A program made the position numbers and the translations under genes. Below, piece by piece: positions 48,235-61,500 of a stretch of DNA of 64,000 bases (position 1 is its first letter; each line of letters starts with the position of its first letter). The DNA is from Udeniomyces pyricola. Lineage: Eukaryota > Basidiomycota > Tremellomycetes > Cystofilobasidiales > Mrakiaceae. The notes under the pieces were generated by a model. The model was not told the origin of the DNA, searched no databases, and was given only the letters and a program-made list of their open reading frames with translations. The stretch is taken from assembly GCA_039545295.1 (NCBI GenBank), contig BCIK01000017.1, positions 62,001-126,000 of the forward strand. Reading direction: 5' to 3'.

Positions 48235-49713
48235 ATGTCTTGAATTCATCCTATCTCTGTGTTTTAACGATCCTTCTCCACTCCTCCTATCGCTCTTATA
48301 TTTTTCTTCGTCCCCTTCCCTTTTCTTTCATTTTCTCGACTTGTTGTCTCTCTTGGGCCTGTCAGCTCCTCGTCCTGCTTTTGCTTCCCCTCGTCTTGTG
48401 CTTGTACGCTTCTTATCCCACCTCTCTCATCTCGTGTTTCGAGCGTTCAGTAATGTCTGATCCTCAACGCGCTTCACTTCCTCTTGTCATCCCTGCATCC
48501 GGCACTCGTCTTGCTATATCTAGGGTTTTATCTACATGAGTTGTATGGTTTTCTCAATCCCATCATGAGCCTTTCTCTTCCGCCACAGACAAAAGACTGA
48601 GACTAGGACTGTCGCGAATCGAAAAGCATGAAATCAACTGTAGAGATACGAAAGCAGCTGTATGTATGTATATATAAACGCTCATTTTTTGTATCTTGCG
48701 TAAAAAAAAAAACTCCCCTCCAGCTGCATGATACATGCATGCTTTCTTCCGCTGCAGGTCGTAGTCTAATACTATCGAGCTGGACTGGAGCTCTGTCAAC
48801 ACGAAAACGGGAAACTGACTGGGTCGGAAGAAGATAGTTACGATAGTTCTCTCTCTATTTTTATTTTTATTTGAATCGCGGTTCGTTCGTTGCGCTGTTG
48901 GGTGAAAGGTCACAAGCAATTCGCATGTTTGCTTCGGCAGACAAGTCATGTATATTCAAGCCCGTGAAATTTACGACGACTCGGCCTAAGAGCTACGCTG
49001 TGAGCGATATGGACACTGCAAATCAAGGCATGAAGCCACGAATCGCTCATGCTAACGTCCCGACTTTTCTTGTATTCGCCTCTCCACGTCCTTGTAAATA
49101 CCGCACGATACCTAACCAACAAAAACAATCACCGACGTCTATCTCACATCCGTCAGGTTCACATCTGACCTCTGATGAGACCCTTCATATGTCAAACAGA
49201 CCGAAAGAAGTCTAGCTTGGAGAAGAGGGAGATGTAAACTGGAACTGAAGGGATATTCCAGGAGATTTCAATATATATATGATAGAAATCCTCCCGCGCG
49301 AGAACCAAAGACGATCAAGGAACGCAATATCCATGCGGGACGTCGTCGAGGCTTTTGAAGTGAGCGTATCGCGGGACAGCGGGATTGAAGTCTCCTCGGC
49401 CAGGCTAGATGAAGTAAACAGAGCGCCGAAAGAAGCAGAGAGGAGAGGGAAGGAAGGGGGGAGGGGGGGGGGTGCAAAAAAAAAAAAAAAAGAGATGTAA
49501 GTGAGGTGGGACGTATATCAGAATAAGCCGCACAATTGGTTTGGGACGAGACGGCAAGAGAAGGAGAGAAAAAAAAAAGAAGAAACGAACTGTCAACCGC
49601 ATTCCTTCCTGCGAACACGAAAACAAGCCAGCCGGACAGAACAAGAAGGTTAATGGTATCTCGCCTCACGTCAGCCATCTCGTATGAAGGAGACCAATCG
49701 ATGGTTTCATTCG
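48235..49713. other. Convergent 3' flank, permease/RRM gene
   Basis: CT-rich on the plus strand to about 48540 (permease 3' UTR), mixed from 48550 to 49260, then purine-rich on the plus strand from 49430 to 49600, that is pyrimidine-rich toward the minus-strand gene. 49315-49404 on the minus strand is an open, protein-like 29-residue segment behind an acceptor and could be a last exon of the RRM gene. Confidence 0.5.
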
Positions 49714-51196
49714 TCAGAAGAGGGAAGGGGAGAGGGAGGAAGGAGGACCGTGCCTAGAACTGACGATGGATTCTAACGCCTTGATCTGATCGGCATGCGT
49801 TCGCAATCCGGCACGGGCAAATGTGCCATCTTGATCAGTCTGGATGATGCCAACATCCATGACATCGACACCGTGGCTGACGAAGACCTTTTTCAGGCTG
49901 TGCACTGTCATTGTGCAAGGAACGTCGGAGAGCTAGAGGGGCAAGAACAGAAAAAAGAGATATGAGTTTGGTTTGTTGGACAGAGACATGACCGGCTAGG
50001 GCCGATGGAAGAGATAGCGATAGAGATGATAGGAGCCGACGCCAGGGAAAGTGACTAACAAAGAGACTTGTCTGTGAGCTGGAGATTGTACCACAAGCAA
50101 GGAGGTAAACGGCAGATCGATAGAGTTACAAAGTGAGACAGAGCATAGGTGGAGAAGCGTGAGTCGACCACAACGTTTCTGATATGCTGGTCGATGATAT
50201 ATATGTCATCGCTCACAATCGCGACGATCGCAATCGGCTCAGTTTGGTATTCTTCATCTTGAGATAACGCTGAAAAGATACACACGTCATCAGTCAACAG
50301 ACGTTATCGGCGAAGACATGAACGAAGAAAGCGGGTATGACTCACTTGAAGGGAGTCTGGTGGGAAGCCTGGCTGTGAATGTCAAACGATCGGAACGGTG
50401 GATAGCGTGTTCAGGTAGGGAGATACACAAACAACACCATCAGTACAAGGTGTGTTAGTCCAAGGTAGTTCATGCAAGCCTGGGCGACTTTGTTGACTTC
50501 CTTTTTCGTGGAAAGACGAAGAGTGCATGAAGAAAGCGAACCTGTGACAACGCTTTTTGCTCATCGTCTGCGTTCTTGAGCTTTACAGCAAACCGACCAT
50601 AGGGCTGACGCCCTTTGTGAAGCCGCTCGTCAACGCTCCAGACCTTGATCCCGTTTTGATGAAATATGTTCTCGACCATATCTGCAGTCATGTCTAAAGG
50701 GAGCCCGCGAACCTGAAGGGGGAGTCAGTTGGAATTTAGGAGGAACGGTATGGATAAAGTGCAGATATAGTGTCAGTGTATCAAGCAGACGCGTTTACAT
50801 GGTAGGTTGTCTTCAGATAGCCTGGCGACACGGTAGCGTATATGTATACCCAAGTGCCTAGAAAGCATGATGGCAGGCATTATAGGAAACGGCTGACTAG
50901 CGAGAGACCCCCGAAGCAAGACTCACATCTAATTTGCCTGGTACAAAAAAACTCTTTTTGAAGTTTACATCACTCTCCTCAGCTCTAAGCTGGGCGTTCT
51001 GAGCCATACGCTCTGCCGATCGTTCACCGTTGAAAGTGCTTCGGGGGAGATTTTTGTCGAACGAGGGGAAGACGGCGGGGTTGAGGAAGGGTTGGGTAAA
51101 GATTGTTCGGCGGCATGCGAGCTGTTGGTGCGGACACACGATGTTGAGGAAACGAGTGGCTGGCCGGAGGCTGCCAAGGGTTTGCGACGTCGGCAT
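49714..51196 (-). CDS. Two-RRM protein, probably mitochondrial
   Basis: The Arg-rich, acid-poor N-terminus (LRPATRFLNIVCPHQQLACRR) resembles a mitochondrial presequence. Exons, in transcript order: 51196-50927, 50712-50542, a third about 50372-50324, 50269-50217 and 49932-49714, about 253 aa. RRM1 runs VRGLPLDMTADMVENIF through YGRFAVKLKN to KALSQ. RRM2 runs PIAIVAILSDVP through LKKVFVSHGVDVMDVGI to ADQIKAL; the two align with each other. Exon 4 must be read with one base carried over. The strong GTGAGT donor at 50345 breaks that phase; the weak GTTCAT donor at 50323 restores it, so the third exon is uncertain. Alternatively the 3' end splices from 49765 to 49404 and stops at 49315. I cannot name a family member. 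RNA binding is inferred. Confidence 0.6.
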
Positions 51197-52188
51197 AGGG
51201 GAGTGAGAGACGAAGCCGTTGATTATGGTGAAGGGAAGATGTCAGTCGAAGCGTAGCAAGTCGATGATGCTCCAAGAGCGCGGACGTGTCGACGCGTTGC
51301 ACGTTGCGACGTGTCGAGTGTCCACTAGGCAAAGGTTACTTACTACTTATGCACGTGCTGACACGCTGACGGGGCAACTATGCACTGATGTACTGATGCA
51401 CTGATGCACTGATATACTGAGCGGCCTGGACCGTCGCTAAGACAACTCACTCCGATACGAGACGGGGCGCTCGCCTCGTCAAAAAGCCAAGTTCGCCCGC
51501 ATAGAGCCAGTTTCCTCAGTTGATCACCCGCTGATATTTGGCCTCCCCGCTCCGCCCGCTCCTGTAGGACCCGCGTAGCCATAGCTTGGAGGTTGGACTT
51601 TTTGCAGTAGGGGAGAACGAGAACACTCCTTGGATCGGTCACTGTCCCTCTCGGGGGACGACGGCAACCCCCTCTAACGGGCATGGTCCTTGGTAGTGGG
51701 TCGTTCTTTTAACGTTCGTATCGTCCTACCTCGCTTCCGCCTTCGGGTTGGGAGCAGGTGTGACTGATGGGACCCGTAGGACCGATACATACCTTATCGA
51801 TACGTGTACGATTTCATGACGTTCATGCTCCATTGCTATATTTGCGAGATTGCCCGTCACTTCAGTGTTGCTTCGTGTACTTCAGATTGAACTGACAGCA
51901 TGTATTATATTTGGCCCGAATAAACCACCGTTGATATGCGTACAAGTTGACGCCTGATGAGCTGAGCTGATTACCTGCTAGATCGACATGCATCTATATG
52001 TATATACCACCATCTGAGCGTATACGATAAACATGATGTATATAGTCAGAGATCGACAATGTTATATGACCGACAGTAATTGCATGATGAATTCATGAGA
52101 CGCGACCAGGCCAGTACCTGCATACATTCACCATACACATCCATCGCCTCCTCCCTCGTCAACTCTCTCTGCCTACTCTCACCACGCC
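51197..52188. promoter_or_regulatory. Divergent promoter between the RRM gene and PAF1
   Basis: About 1 kb between divergent genes, with no credible ORF. A short tandem block of ACTGATGC-like units lies at about 51384-51418. 51840-52080 is AT-richer with TATATA words, and 52110-52188 is a CT-rich leader before PAF1. Confidence 0.5.
51384..51418 (+). repeat. Short tandem repeat of CACTGATG-like units
   Basis: Four to five imperfect 8-9 nt units (CACTGATGT, ACTGATGC, ACTGATGC, ACTGATAT) in tandem upstream of the RRM gene, in non-coding sequence. Confidence 0.7.
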
Positions 52189-54964
52189 ATGTCCAAGAAA
52201 AAGTCCGCTCGGCACATCCGTTTCGTTCACCCAGTCCATCCTACAGCCTTACTCACCACTCTGTGTCCTTACCTGTCCTTTCCCCTCGCAGCGATCTCCT
52301 CGTCCGAGTCCGTTACGAGAACCCCCTTCCTCCACCTCCTTTCCCGCCTAAGCTGCTCGATATCCCCACGTCGCTCTCAAGATATGCCAAGCCAAGCTAC
52401 ACTGCTACCATGATACGCGAAACTCCGTTCCCCATGATGGTTGATGCCGAGTGCGGGATGCCGCTTGATCTGCTCGATTACCCGAGCATATGGACGGGCA
52501 AGGGTTCAAGAGGTAAGTCACGCGTTTCGGTCTTCATACCGCGTGTTGTCGATACTTCACAAGAACCTCAAGCGAGTAAAGGCCGAGGGGGAGGGGATAT
52601 AACGCTTTAGATGCGGATAACAAGTGGGCCAGGACAATGACCGGTTGCGCGGTTTGCGTATCGGTGCAAGCAGGATACCTGCACGCGTCGAATGCATGGA
52701 TGTCCTAGTCTGCAAGACACGTCCCACGATCCTCACCTAGCCCTTCGAACGCGTACAGTAGTACACAATCGCAGACATGGCTCCGCACGTCGTGATTCTC
52801 ACCTGACTGTGCCGCGTCATATCCACGTCCATGTCAAGTGGGCTCAGACGTAACCAATGCTGACATCTCTCTCTTCCCGGTTTCTCCTCCCTGTCCCATC
52901 CGTCTTGAACTCATACTTTCTCATCCAGACCTCAACCCATCGGGACCTGCTCTAGACTTGCATCCTACCGATGCTGCTCTTCTTCAACCTCCGGAAGCGT
53001 TCATTGCCCTCAACGATACGTCACAATCGGCCGACGTGACCGGTCACGTCTCGTGGCTCCGAAAGACGGAATATATTCAAAAAGACGTCACAAAGTCGAG
53101 CGGGTCGAATCTCCTCAAAGGGTCCGTTCGAGTCCTTTCTGTCTTGCAGGCTAGGAGAAGAATGGAAGGGCATCGCTCCTTGAGATGCAAAGATGGTTTG
53201 AGTCGATAGGGCCATACCGAAGCTGGCTTCCTGTCATCCAGATGTACTGACGAACAGTTCGGGCTTCTTGCATCCTAACCCGGCTCCATCTCCATTCAGT
53301 TTCAAGCGGCCCGAGCGACTCGACCGATCGGTCGAAGGTCAGCAGCGTCTCATTGAAAAGACGTTTGAGGGACTCAAGCCGTCGGACATCGAAACCCTGC
53401 GTCACCCAGAGAAGCCCCATCTCACCGCTGTCGAGGTTCGTCATGCTGGCACTCTGCTTTCTCTTTCTCACTCAAGTGTTCCCTCAGTCAGCCTTGGAGT
53501 GAGCCAAACCCGAGTTATTAACGGACGAAAATCTTTGTTTCGTTGGCCAACGCGGTTTTTTCTTGGTTGTTTTCTTCCCAAATCGTTGCTTGACCTCAGT
53601 TCCTCGACGTCCTTCCTGACGAAGTCACTTGGCCCAATGGTTACTCTCTCCTCAAGTTTGCTGAACCGCCTAGCAAGGAGGATGCTATTCATCGGGAGGT
53701 ACATATCTCTCCCTTAAATACCTGACTTTACAGTGTTGTACCGTCCCTGTAGCACACGCCTTGGGTTCTTTGTTCAGAAGCATGGGCCGTTTTGCTCTCC
53801 TCTCTCAGGACTCTGACCGGCTCTACCTGCCTTGGTTTGACAGGATATCGACCCGAAGCTCTCGACTGCCGTCTTCCGGCCGGTCCAAGAGGACGGCTCG
53901 ACGCACATGCATTACTACCTTCCGCAAGACGACCAGACGGCTCAGAGCTTGCTCGAGCACATGTCGCCCGATACCGAGGAGTTCCCGACTGTATGTGATG
54001 TCTCTTTTTCGTTGTCGCTTGTTCTTGCTCCGAAATACACGATGTAGCTTGTCATCCAAACGGACGTTGACATTCTTTACTTCCTGGGGAATCTTCTCCA
54101 CTCCAATCCAATTCCCGCTCAAAACCCATCTTTCGTAAACCCCCCAACAGCCGTTTCCCTATGTGTTCACGCGCCAATACGAGCTTCTTACTCAATCGCA
54201 CAACAAGCAAGTCGAGCTCGCTTTCATCATCTCTAGCGGCGTTGGCAATGGTCCCGACGGGGACGAGGCGGAAAGCAGTTCCATGGCCGGGCACGCATCG
54301 TCCAAACGGAAGCGCGCTCAGGGAGCGTTCTATAAGGAGTTTGTGCAGAGGCAGACGCTCAAGAAACGGAGGCTGAGGGTACGTACATGGCGTTCGGTTC
54401 GGTCGAGCTGGGTCGTCTTGTTTCTCTTCTCTTTTTGTTGTTGTTTGGGAGGGGGCGGGTGAAGGGGGGGGGGATGTGTTTGAGGCGGAAGTGGCTCTTG
54501 CTGTAGTGGTGGTCGGAAGATGACGTCTATCATACTGTTCTCTCTTCCTCTGAGATCTCTCAATTGACTGACACAAACCCACCTATGACAATCCATCTTT
54601 TTCCTCCCAATCGTCCTTCCAATCGTGCTCTACAAAACACACATACATATATATATATATAATATAGAAAAACAAGCAAGAAGTCTCCAATGTCTGGGAC
54701 GACATCAACTTCAACCTGATCCCCGTCCAACCCGAGCTCGAGGCCGAACGGGACCACGACCGGGCGCCAATCGTCGATCCGGCGTACTGGCATAACCAGA
54801 AAGCGGCGCTCGAACGACAGCAAGAGGAGGAAGAGGAGGAGGAGGAGCCGCATACGCAAGGATCGATGGGTGGTGTGGGTGCGGGAGGTGGAACGACGCT
54901 CGTCGAGAGCGGAGACGATAGGTCCGAGAGGGGAGGAAGTGTCGATTCGGATCACCAGTCATGA
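52189..54964 (+). CDS. PAF1: RNA polymerase II-associated factor Paf1
   Basis: Core subunit of the PAF1 complex in transcription elongation and histone H2B ubiquitylation/H3 methylation. Exons: 52189-52202, 52292-52512, 52929-53121, 53300-53435, 53600-53698, 53844-53990, 54151-54378 and 54668-54964, giving 444 aa with closing phases. Diagnostic segments: DLLVRVRYENPLPPPPFPPK, MIRETPFPMMVDAECGMPLD, HVSWLRKTEYIQ, LRHPEKPHLTAVE, LPQDDQTAQ, PYVFTRQYEL, then an acidic, Glu-rich C-terminus as in other Paf1 proteins. The first exon has only 14 nt (MSKK plus two bases) with donor GTCCGC. It was chosen because its phase joins the conserved DLLVRV start and the ATG context is good. Intron 2 is long (416 nt) and might hide one further small exon. 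A G10 tract lies in intron 7. Confidence 0.93.
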
Positions 54965-55563
54965 GAAGCCAGAGAGTCAGCGTCCCATCATCGAGTCGGA
55001 AGGACAAGGAAAGAGGAAAACATTCTTTGAATGGCAATCCGTTTTTGTTATGGCTCGTTTCTCTTTGAGATTTTGATGTCTTTCTGTTCCTCCTTTTTCT
55101 CTCTTTCTTTCTTGTCTGCTTTTCTGATGGATCGAGCGCAAACTCGTGGTGATGCAGAAGAATTGGGACGTTTGTGTCAAACCCATGGGGGGTTGTTTTG
55201 TCTTATCATGAGGAAACAACACAGTAAGTTTGTCGGATACGAGATGAGGGGCTTTGGGAACGAGCAGAAAGCAACAGAGGGGGAAAAGGTGGTTTGGAGG
55301 AGTGTAATGCAGGAGAAAACGAGAAACGATGTAGCGAAGCGAAGAAAAGGGCAAGATGTGCAGAGTGATTGAGGTACGTGATCACGGTGATTGACAGAGA
55401 GGAGAAACACAAAAATAAACAAAGAGAAATGGAAAGAGGCTGGAATGCAAGAATGCAAGAATGCTAGAATGAGAGGAAGAGATGAATGCGGTCGTCAAAA
55501 AGGTCCCGTAGACGTGCACACGCACACCGGCACACACACAAAAACGCAACGAAGAGCCGTTTC
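54965..55563. other. Convergent PAF1/TEL1 3' flank
   Basis: 55075-55135 is CT-rich on the plus strand (PAF1 3' UTR side). 55230-55480 is purine-rich on the plus strand, that is pyrimidine-rich toward TEL1. The polarity changes with the direction of transcription. No gene seen. Confidence 0.55.
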
Positions 55564-58500
55564 TCAGAGGAACGGTTGCCAGCCCTGATCCCAGGTGAAG
55601 AAACCAAACAGAATGGTGCAAAGAGTGGAGCAGCGTGTAACCCAACAAAGTAAAGTAGTCATCAGATAGGAGTTTCTTTCAAGAAAACAAAACAGTCCCA
55701 CATTTTGACCTCTCAAAAGTTTTGCGTGGATAACTCACTCTGAAGATTGTTCCGAGATCTGTTTCAACACAAGACAACGACCAATAGGTGTGAGTTTAGC
55801 AATCGACGATGTGACGAGTCTTTTCACAAAAAATCCCTTCAAACATCTCCCTCCTTCAGACAACCGACTTGCATCATGCCAACAGGGTGAAAATTCCTGT
55901 TCAACTCACGAACACTGCTCCTAGCGTCTTGAATGAGCTTGTTGACGGAATATTCGACGGAGAGCCGGGGATCGAGTTTGTTGCGAACGCCTTGGAGCGC
56001 TCGGTCGGCTTCTTCGTCAGCCGACGAGGTGATTTCCTCGCCTGGCAGGCCGAGGATGGGATCAAGCCGGGTAGGTTCGGGTTCAGGAGCGTGGCCTTGG
56101 GCTCGAGCAATCTTGTTAACGTCAGCCGTCCTGGACGGAATCAGAAAACCAAAAGATAAGATTGGGTTTAGCTCGAGCCCGCTTTCAAGCATGACTGTCA
56201 ACACACAGGCAGGTAAGCAAAGAAGAAACAATTTTTTTTGTAGATTGCAAATCCGCACCATCGGTTGAGTGGATCATGCCTGAGAACTTCTAAGATTGTC
56301 ATGACAGCGACAGACTGCTCCCGAAGTACTCGAAGCGTTTCTTCGCAGCATCGACGAAAAACACCATCGACTCCAGTAAAGCCGAGGCCGTCGACGACAT
56401 CGTTGGTCAACCGAAAGGGGACAAGCTCAGGGACCCAAAGGGATCGACCCTGGACCATGGACCAACGGAAAACCAGCAATCGAGACCGAAAAGGGAAAAA
56501 CACGTTATAAACATCATGAGGTCAAAGAGTGAAAGGTTGGTATCAGTGAAATGACTAGCGCTCAAAGGTCGAGCTCGGGCTTGACGAGAGTACTGACCTG
56601 ATCGAATGCGATGCCCAAATCAATGTGGATAAGCTCGCCGGACTTCTGGTCGAGCAAGATATTGGATGCGTGTCGATCTCCAAGTCCAACTACGTAACCG
56701 ACGATTGACGTGACGGCGACGCTCCGAGCGTAAGCAAGCCTCGACGAGAACCATGCCATCGGATCCTTGAAGCGTTCGGTGAAGAAATGACGAAGGACGG
56801 GTTTGATGTTATGCTCTCGCAATAGGTTCTCAAAGAGCCGTCCTTTGGCCTCGGGACCTTCCGAGCTGTTGTTGACGAGCGCTTGGTTTTTTTCGTGCGC
56901 TTTGCCGACAGCGTTAAAATCGCGAGGCCCGGTAGGTTCGTATCTGTTTTCAGAAATAGATGAGAAAGCAAATGATAGTCGAGAAATTAATTGAAAATCG
57001 ATTCCACGTTCCAGAATGGCGCCCAATGGTCAGACAAACGTACTTGAGGTGAGCAGGCCTGACCCAGTCGTTGAACGTGATCGTATTGTCGACGAATTCA
57101 AGAATACCAGAGTTTTGTGCGAGTGGGACGACGTTGTAAGTCCGGTAGCGAAGCGACCGAGCGCGGGTCTTGGTGTCGCGTTGAAGCAGCGTACTGACGA
57201 CGCCAAAGAGTTGCTCCATGAGGAAATCTTGGCGAAGATCCTCTGTACCTTTGTACTGTGAGCGGATGAAGGCCAAGCGGAGGATGAGTCACTAGCGGGA
57301 AAGGAAAAGAACCGCGGATGATAGTAGAGAACAAATAAAACAAAACACAAAATCAAAAAGCACGACTCACGAGCTGACGGTGTTCTAACCCATCTGAAGC
57401 GACGCAGACCGTAATTTTTGGGGCGTGGATCCCACCGACAAGGTTGAAGGTGCTCTTGAACCCCTTGATCGAGGCAAAGGTGGTATACTGACACGTCTTA
57501 TCGACAGGCAACGTTTGAGTTGGGATGGGAATGTCGAGGTTCCGGATGCTAGCCAGGGCAACCTTTTTATCAAAGGCAAACGTCTTGCGATTTGTGCCTT
57601 TGATGGGATCGAGATGCCAGGTTGGAGCGTATCCCCATTGGATGGCGGCCGAAACGAATCTGTCGAGATCGGCGAGGCGAGTCTTGATTTTTGGGTGCCT
57701 GTGAACGACTTGCTGAAGGATCTGTTCGGCCGCACGACTTCGACCGGTCGAGGGTTCCTTTGCTTCGAGGAGCTTCATGACGTCGTCAAATGTGAGACGC
57801 TGTTGGGTTGTCTTCTCGATTCTATGAAGATCAGGGGCAACACGAGTACTATCGCGAAGGGTGATGAGCTGGACGAGGGAGTGAAACGGATGGTCGACGG
57901 CCAGCTTGACAAAGAGAGTCTGAAGGTTCTGCTGAAACGGCGCGACGGTCCTATCGGGTGGCGAGTCAAGTCGGCCCGAGATCTGTTGGACGAGTGCGAT
58001 AAACTTATAAGAGGGTATGGTCTTGAGCGTGGCCTGAATCTTGGTGTTGAGTGCATCGTCGCGGTAATGACCAATCCAGAGCGAGGTCATACGCGAGATA
58101 TCGTCGTCAAACTCGTCCGAGACGGTCAATGCCCTGGCAAACGAAGTGATGGCGGTTCGGAGGTAGGCCCACTTGGTGGACTCGTGTGCTCTCAGCTTGG
58201 ACTCGTCGTTGTCGCGCTTCTTTTTAATGCGATCCATCTGACTGCTGATAGATTCGGTCGAGGCAAGCGCATGCGCTCGCGAGGTCCGTCGCTTGCCGGC
58301 CCCGTCCTGCATCTCCTGGAGTTCGGCAAGTTCCCGCGACTGACGCTCTTGGTACACGCGCAATCGTTGAATGTCAGGCGCCCGCTCGAGGGCTTGGTAC
58401 TGCTGTTCAGCAAAAACACCGTAGCGATGATGAACGATTCCATGGTCAGCCGAGGCTTCGGTCGAACCGATGAAGTTCCTGGCTTGGCGAAAGAAGCGGG

Positions 58501-61500
58501 TTTGAATGCGGTCGGCAGTGTCGAGCTTGGCCTCTGACGTCCATTCCCCCTGTAAACGAGTAAAAAAAGATACACAAGAAGGAGGAGACAAAACTCAGGC
58601 CATCACCAAGCCAAATCATTGCCAAATTAATTACGTTCTGACTCACGAGTTGAGAGAGATGCTGAGCCCGCATGGTGTTATCCCCCGTCTTCTTCCCATC
58701 CTTCTCCACAGTCTTTTGCTTCTCCACGATCTGTTGAAGCAGATCAATCGCCAGGCCATGCTCCTCTTGCATCCAAAGGACGTTGGCAAACTCATACGAG
58801 ACCTCCATCGATGGCGAAATCGAACCCTCATCAATCCTTTGGGCGATCGTGCATGCGTTGATCGCCACCTGGGACCGACCAATCTGACGGGCTTTCTCGC
58901 TAAGTCGGAGTTGGGATGACTTGCGAATCTGTTGGACTAGCTTGGAGCCGTCGGACAAGGCATCGAGGTCGTCGAATGGGATTGAATCGAGGAGCGAAAA
59001 ACGAACGGCTTCAATCTTCTCGATGGCGTCGAAGCTGAATTGGAAAGCAAGGTCAGAGCAAAACAACAGGGACACGTCGTGAGCACCGGTACCGTTGCTT
59101 TTATCAACTCGAGTCCATCCAAAGATCCAAAAAGAAGACAAAACATACGGAAACTTGTCACCGAAGGACGCAAACGGCTGAACCTTCTCTGTCCCACCTC
59201 CACTACCCAATTCGCTACCCAGACGTCCCCGAGACCAGCGCTCAACCTCGCGAAGACAGAGTAACGTCGTCTTGATTTCCCGAAGCTCCGTCATACTCTC
59301 AATCCCCAGTGTCCGCATGTTTGAGAGTTCCGAGACGATCGCTGCTCGAATGGTTCGTTCGACGGCTGGTGGGTCTCGCTCGCGATGGACAGCCTTGAGG
59401 GCAGCGTAGAGTGACGCTTCGGAAGACTTGATTCCTGGTGACGTCGAGCTGAGGTCGACAGGTAGGTCCCAGTTGCCTGTTCGCCAACCAAGGTCGAAAC
59501 CGAGATCGTCCGGCATGGTCGTCTTCGTCATCGTTTGGCTGCCATGAAGATCGGCCCGTGATTGATCAAAGAGAGCCATCGCCATGCCGTCGAAGCCAAA
59601 CGAATGGAGCGACTGAAGCGCTCCCGAGACGGCCGAAGCTTGATCGTCAGCCGCGTAGCCGCCGTAGCGAAGATCAGCACCATGGTAGGCAAACGCTCGG
59701 TCCCATTGTCGCTCATGGTGAAAGCGTCGGACAAGCGAAGAGCGAACGTCGGAAGATTTGATACCATAGAATCCGTCGGGATCTTCGACGTTGGTGTAGA
59801 TCTCATAGAGAATTTGGTTTTCGATCTCGCCACCGGCGTTCGGATCCGACTCGTGGTGAAGTTCGAGAAAGAGGAGAGCGGTTGAGTAGGCTCGACATCG
59901 GATTGCAGCATCGGCAAGGAGGAGGTAGTCGAGTTCGAGCCAGTCGTTGTAAGCAAGAGGAGTGGAGGCGTTATGCGGCATGAAGTAACGCAGATGAAGG
60001 ACGATATCGATCACCGACCGCTTGATCTCGACCGTGACCTTTGGTTGTTGGAGGATGCTCCGCAGGTAATCCGAGATGATTGGCTTGGGCAGAGTTGACG
60101 AGTCGCCATTGGGTGACGTCGCTGTAGGGAGAAGAAGGGCCTTGACGAGATGTGAAAGGAGCCGAGAAGCGTATGCCGAGCTCACAAGGAAAACAGGTCG
60201 AGCCAGAAGGAAGAACTCGTCGTCTTTGCCCAGGATAGCGGCGAGGAACGACGAGAGCTCAGTTAACCATCGCTCGTGTGCCGTCGAGGGTGTAACAGCA
60301 ACTATCTTGCAAAGGTGGGAAAGCGAATGGGAGGGTGCGACTTTGGCGACGATAGGAGAGCGGCCGAGGAGGTTAATCTGATCGCGCAACACCGACGGCC
60401 AAGGTGCCACTGCCATAAGGTCAGCTGAGACGGCCAATAAAGCTCGGAGCGTATGGTAGGCGAGATCGACCAATCCCATCGTTTCGGCATTGAGAAGCTG
60501 AACCAAGCCCACAATGATGCAGTATCGAGCTGAGATGTTGAACGGTACCCCGCGAGTGTTGATGGCAGCGGCCCCGAGAAAGCGATCCGAGGTTGGAAGA
60601 GAGGCAATTGCCGAAGTCGAAGGAGCATGGATGTCGCCATCAGCCATAAAGACGAGATCGACGAACGACCGAGTCTCCTCTAGATTTGCCGAGAGCAATT
60701 CAGGGGCAGGGATCGCTGCTTTAAGATGCCAGAACGAGTTGGAACGGAAGTGCTGCCTTTGTTCAGGCGTAAAGGAGGGAAAGAGAGCGACGTATTGCTT
60801 GACGAGGGAAAATTTGGCGGTGCCGATCTCGGTGCTGGCCTTTGAATAAGAAGTCGAGCAACAGCTCAAGTCGTCAGTTACAAGCAAAAATCAGCCTCAG
60901 ACGTCTCGTTCTTCATTCCGTTGCACTCACAAGAATAGTTGAAAGGCGAGTCGGATCGCTACTTGAGCAGACCAGAGCAAGCTCGGAGGAAAGTGGGCGA
61001 GGCCAGACGCTGAGTGCCTCTCGAGCTTGAGACGAGATCGAGGTCTCTTGGACAACCAGTTCTTGGATGGCGGCTTCAAGATGATCGAGGAGGCTAGTGC
61101 CTACAGTTTGAGCGACAGTCAAAGGCGGTCTGGCCGCAAGCGAATGGGCAAGATGGGCGACTCGAACGAGGACTTCGCCTACGCCGGGTGCCGAACGGGT
61201 GACCAAGACAAAACGGTCGATGGCCCATCGAAGAATACCGTGCACGATCGGAACGAGTTCAAGCTGCGACATGAGGACCGTCGAGAGATGGAGAAGGGCG
61301 CGTAGAACGGTCACGTTGGTAAATGAGGATTGGTAAAGGGAGATAAGGAGAGAGACGCTGTAGACGATACGGATCTGTTCGATGATGAGGGGTGTCTTCC
61401 CCGCTCGGGTCGTCAGGTCGAAGAGGACGTTGAATACAATGGCATCCGAGCTCATTCGGGTCTTGCCAGAGTTGGCAATCAGCCAGTCGAGCGCTTGTAT

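Noticed and set aside
57425..58537. 370-residue open frame on the plus strand
   Set aside because: It lies exactly opposite a TEL1 exon with clear family conservation; antisense shadow of codon bias.
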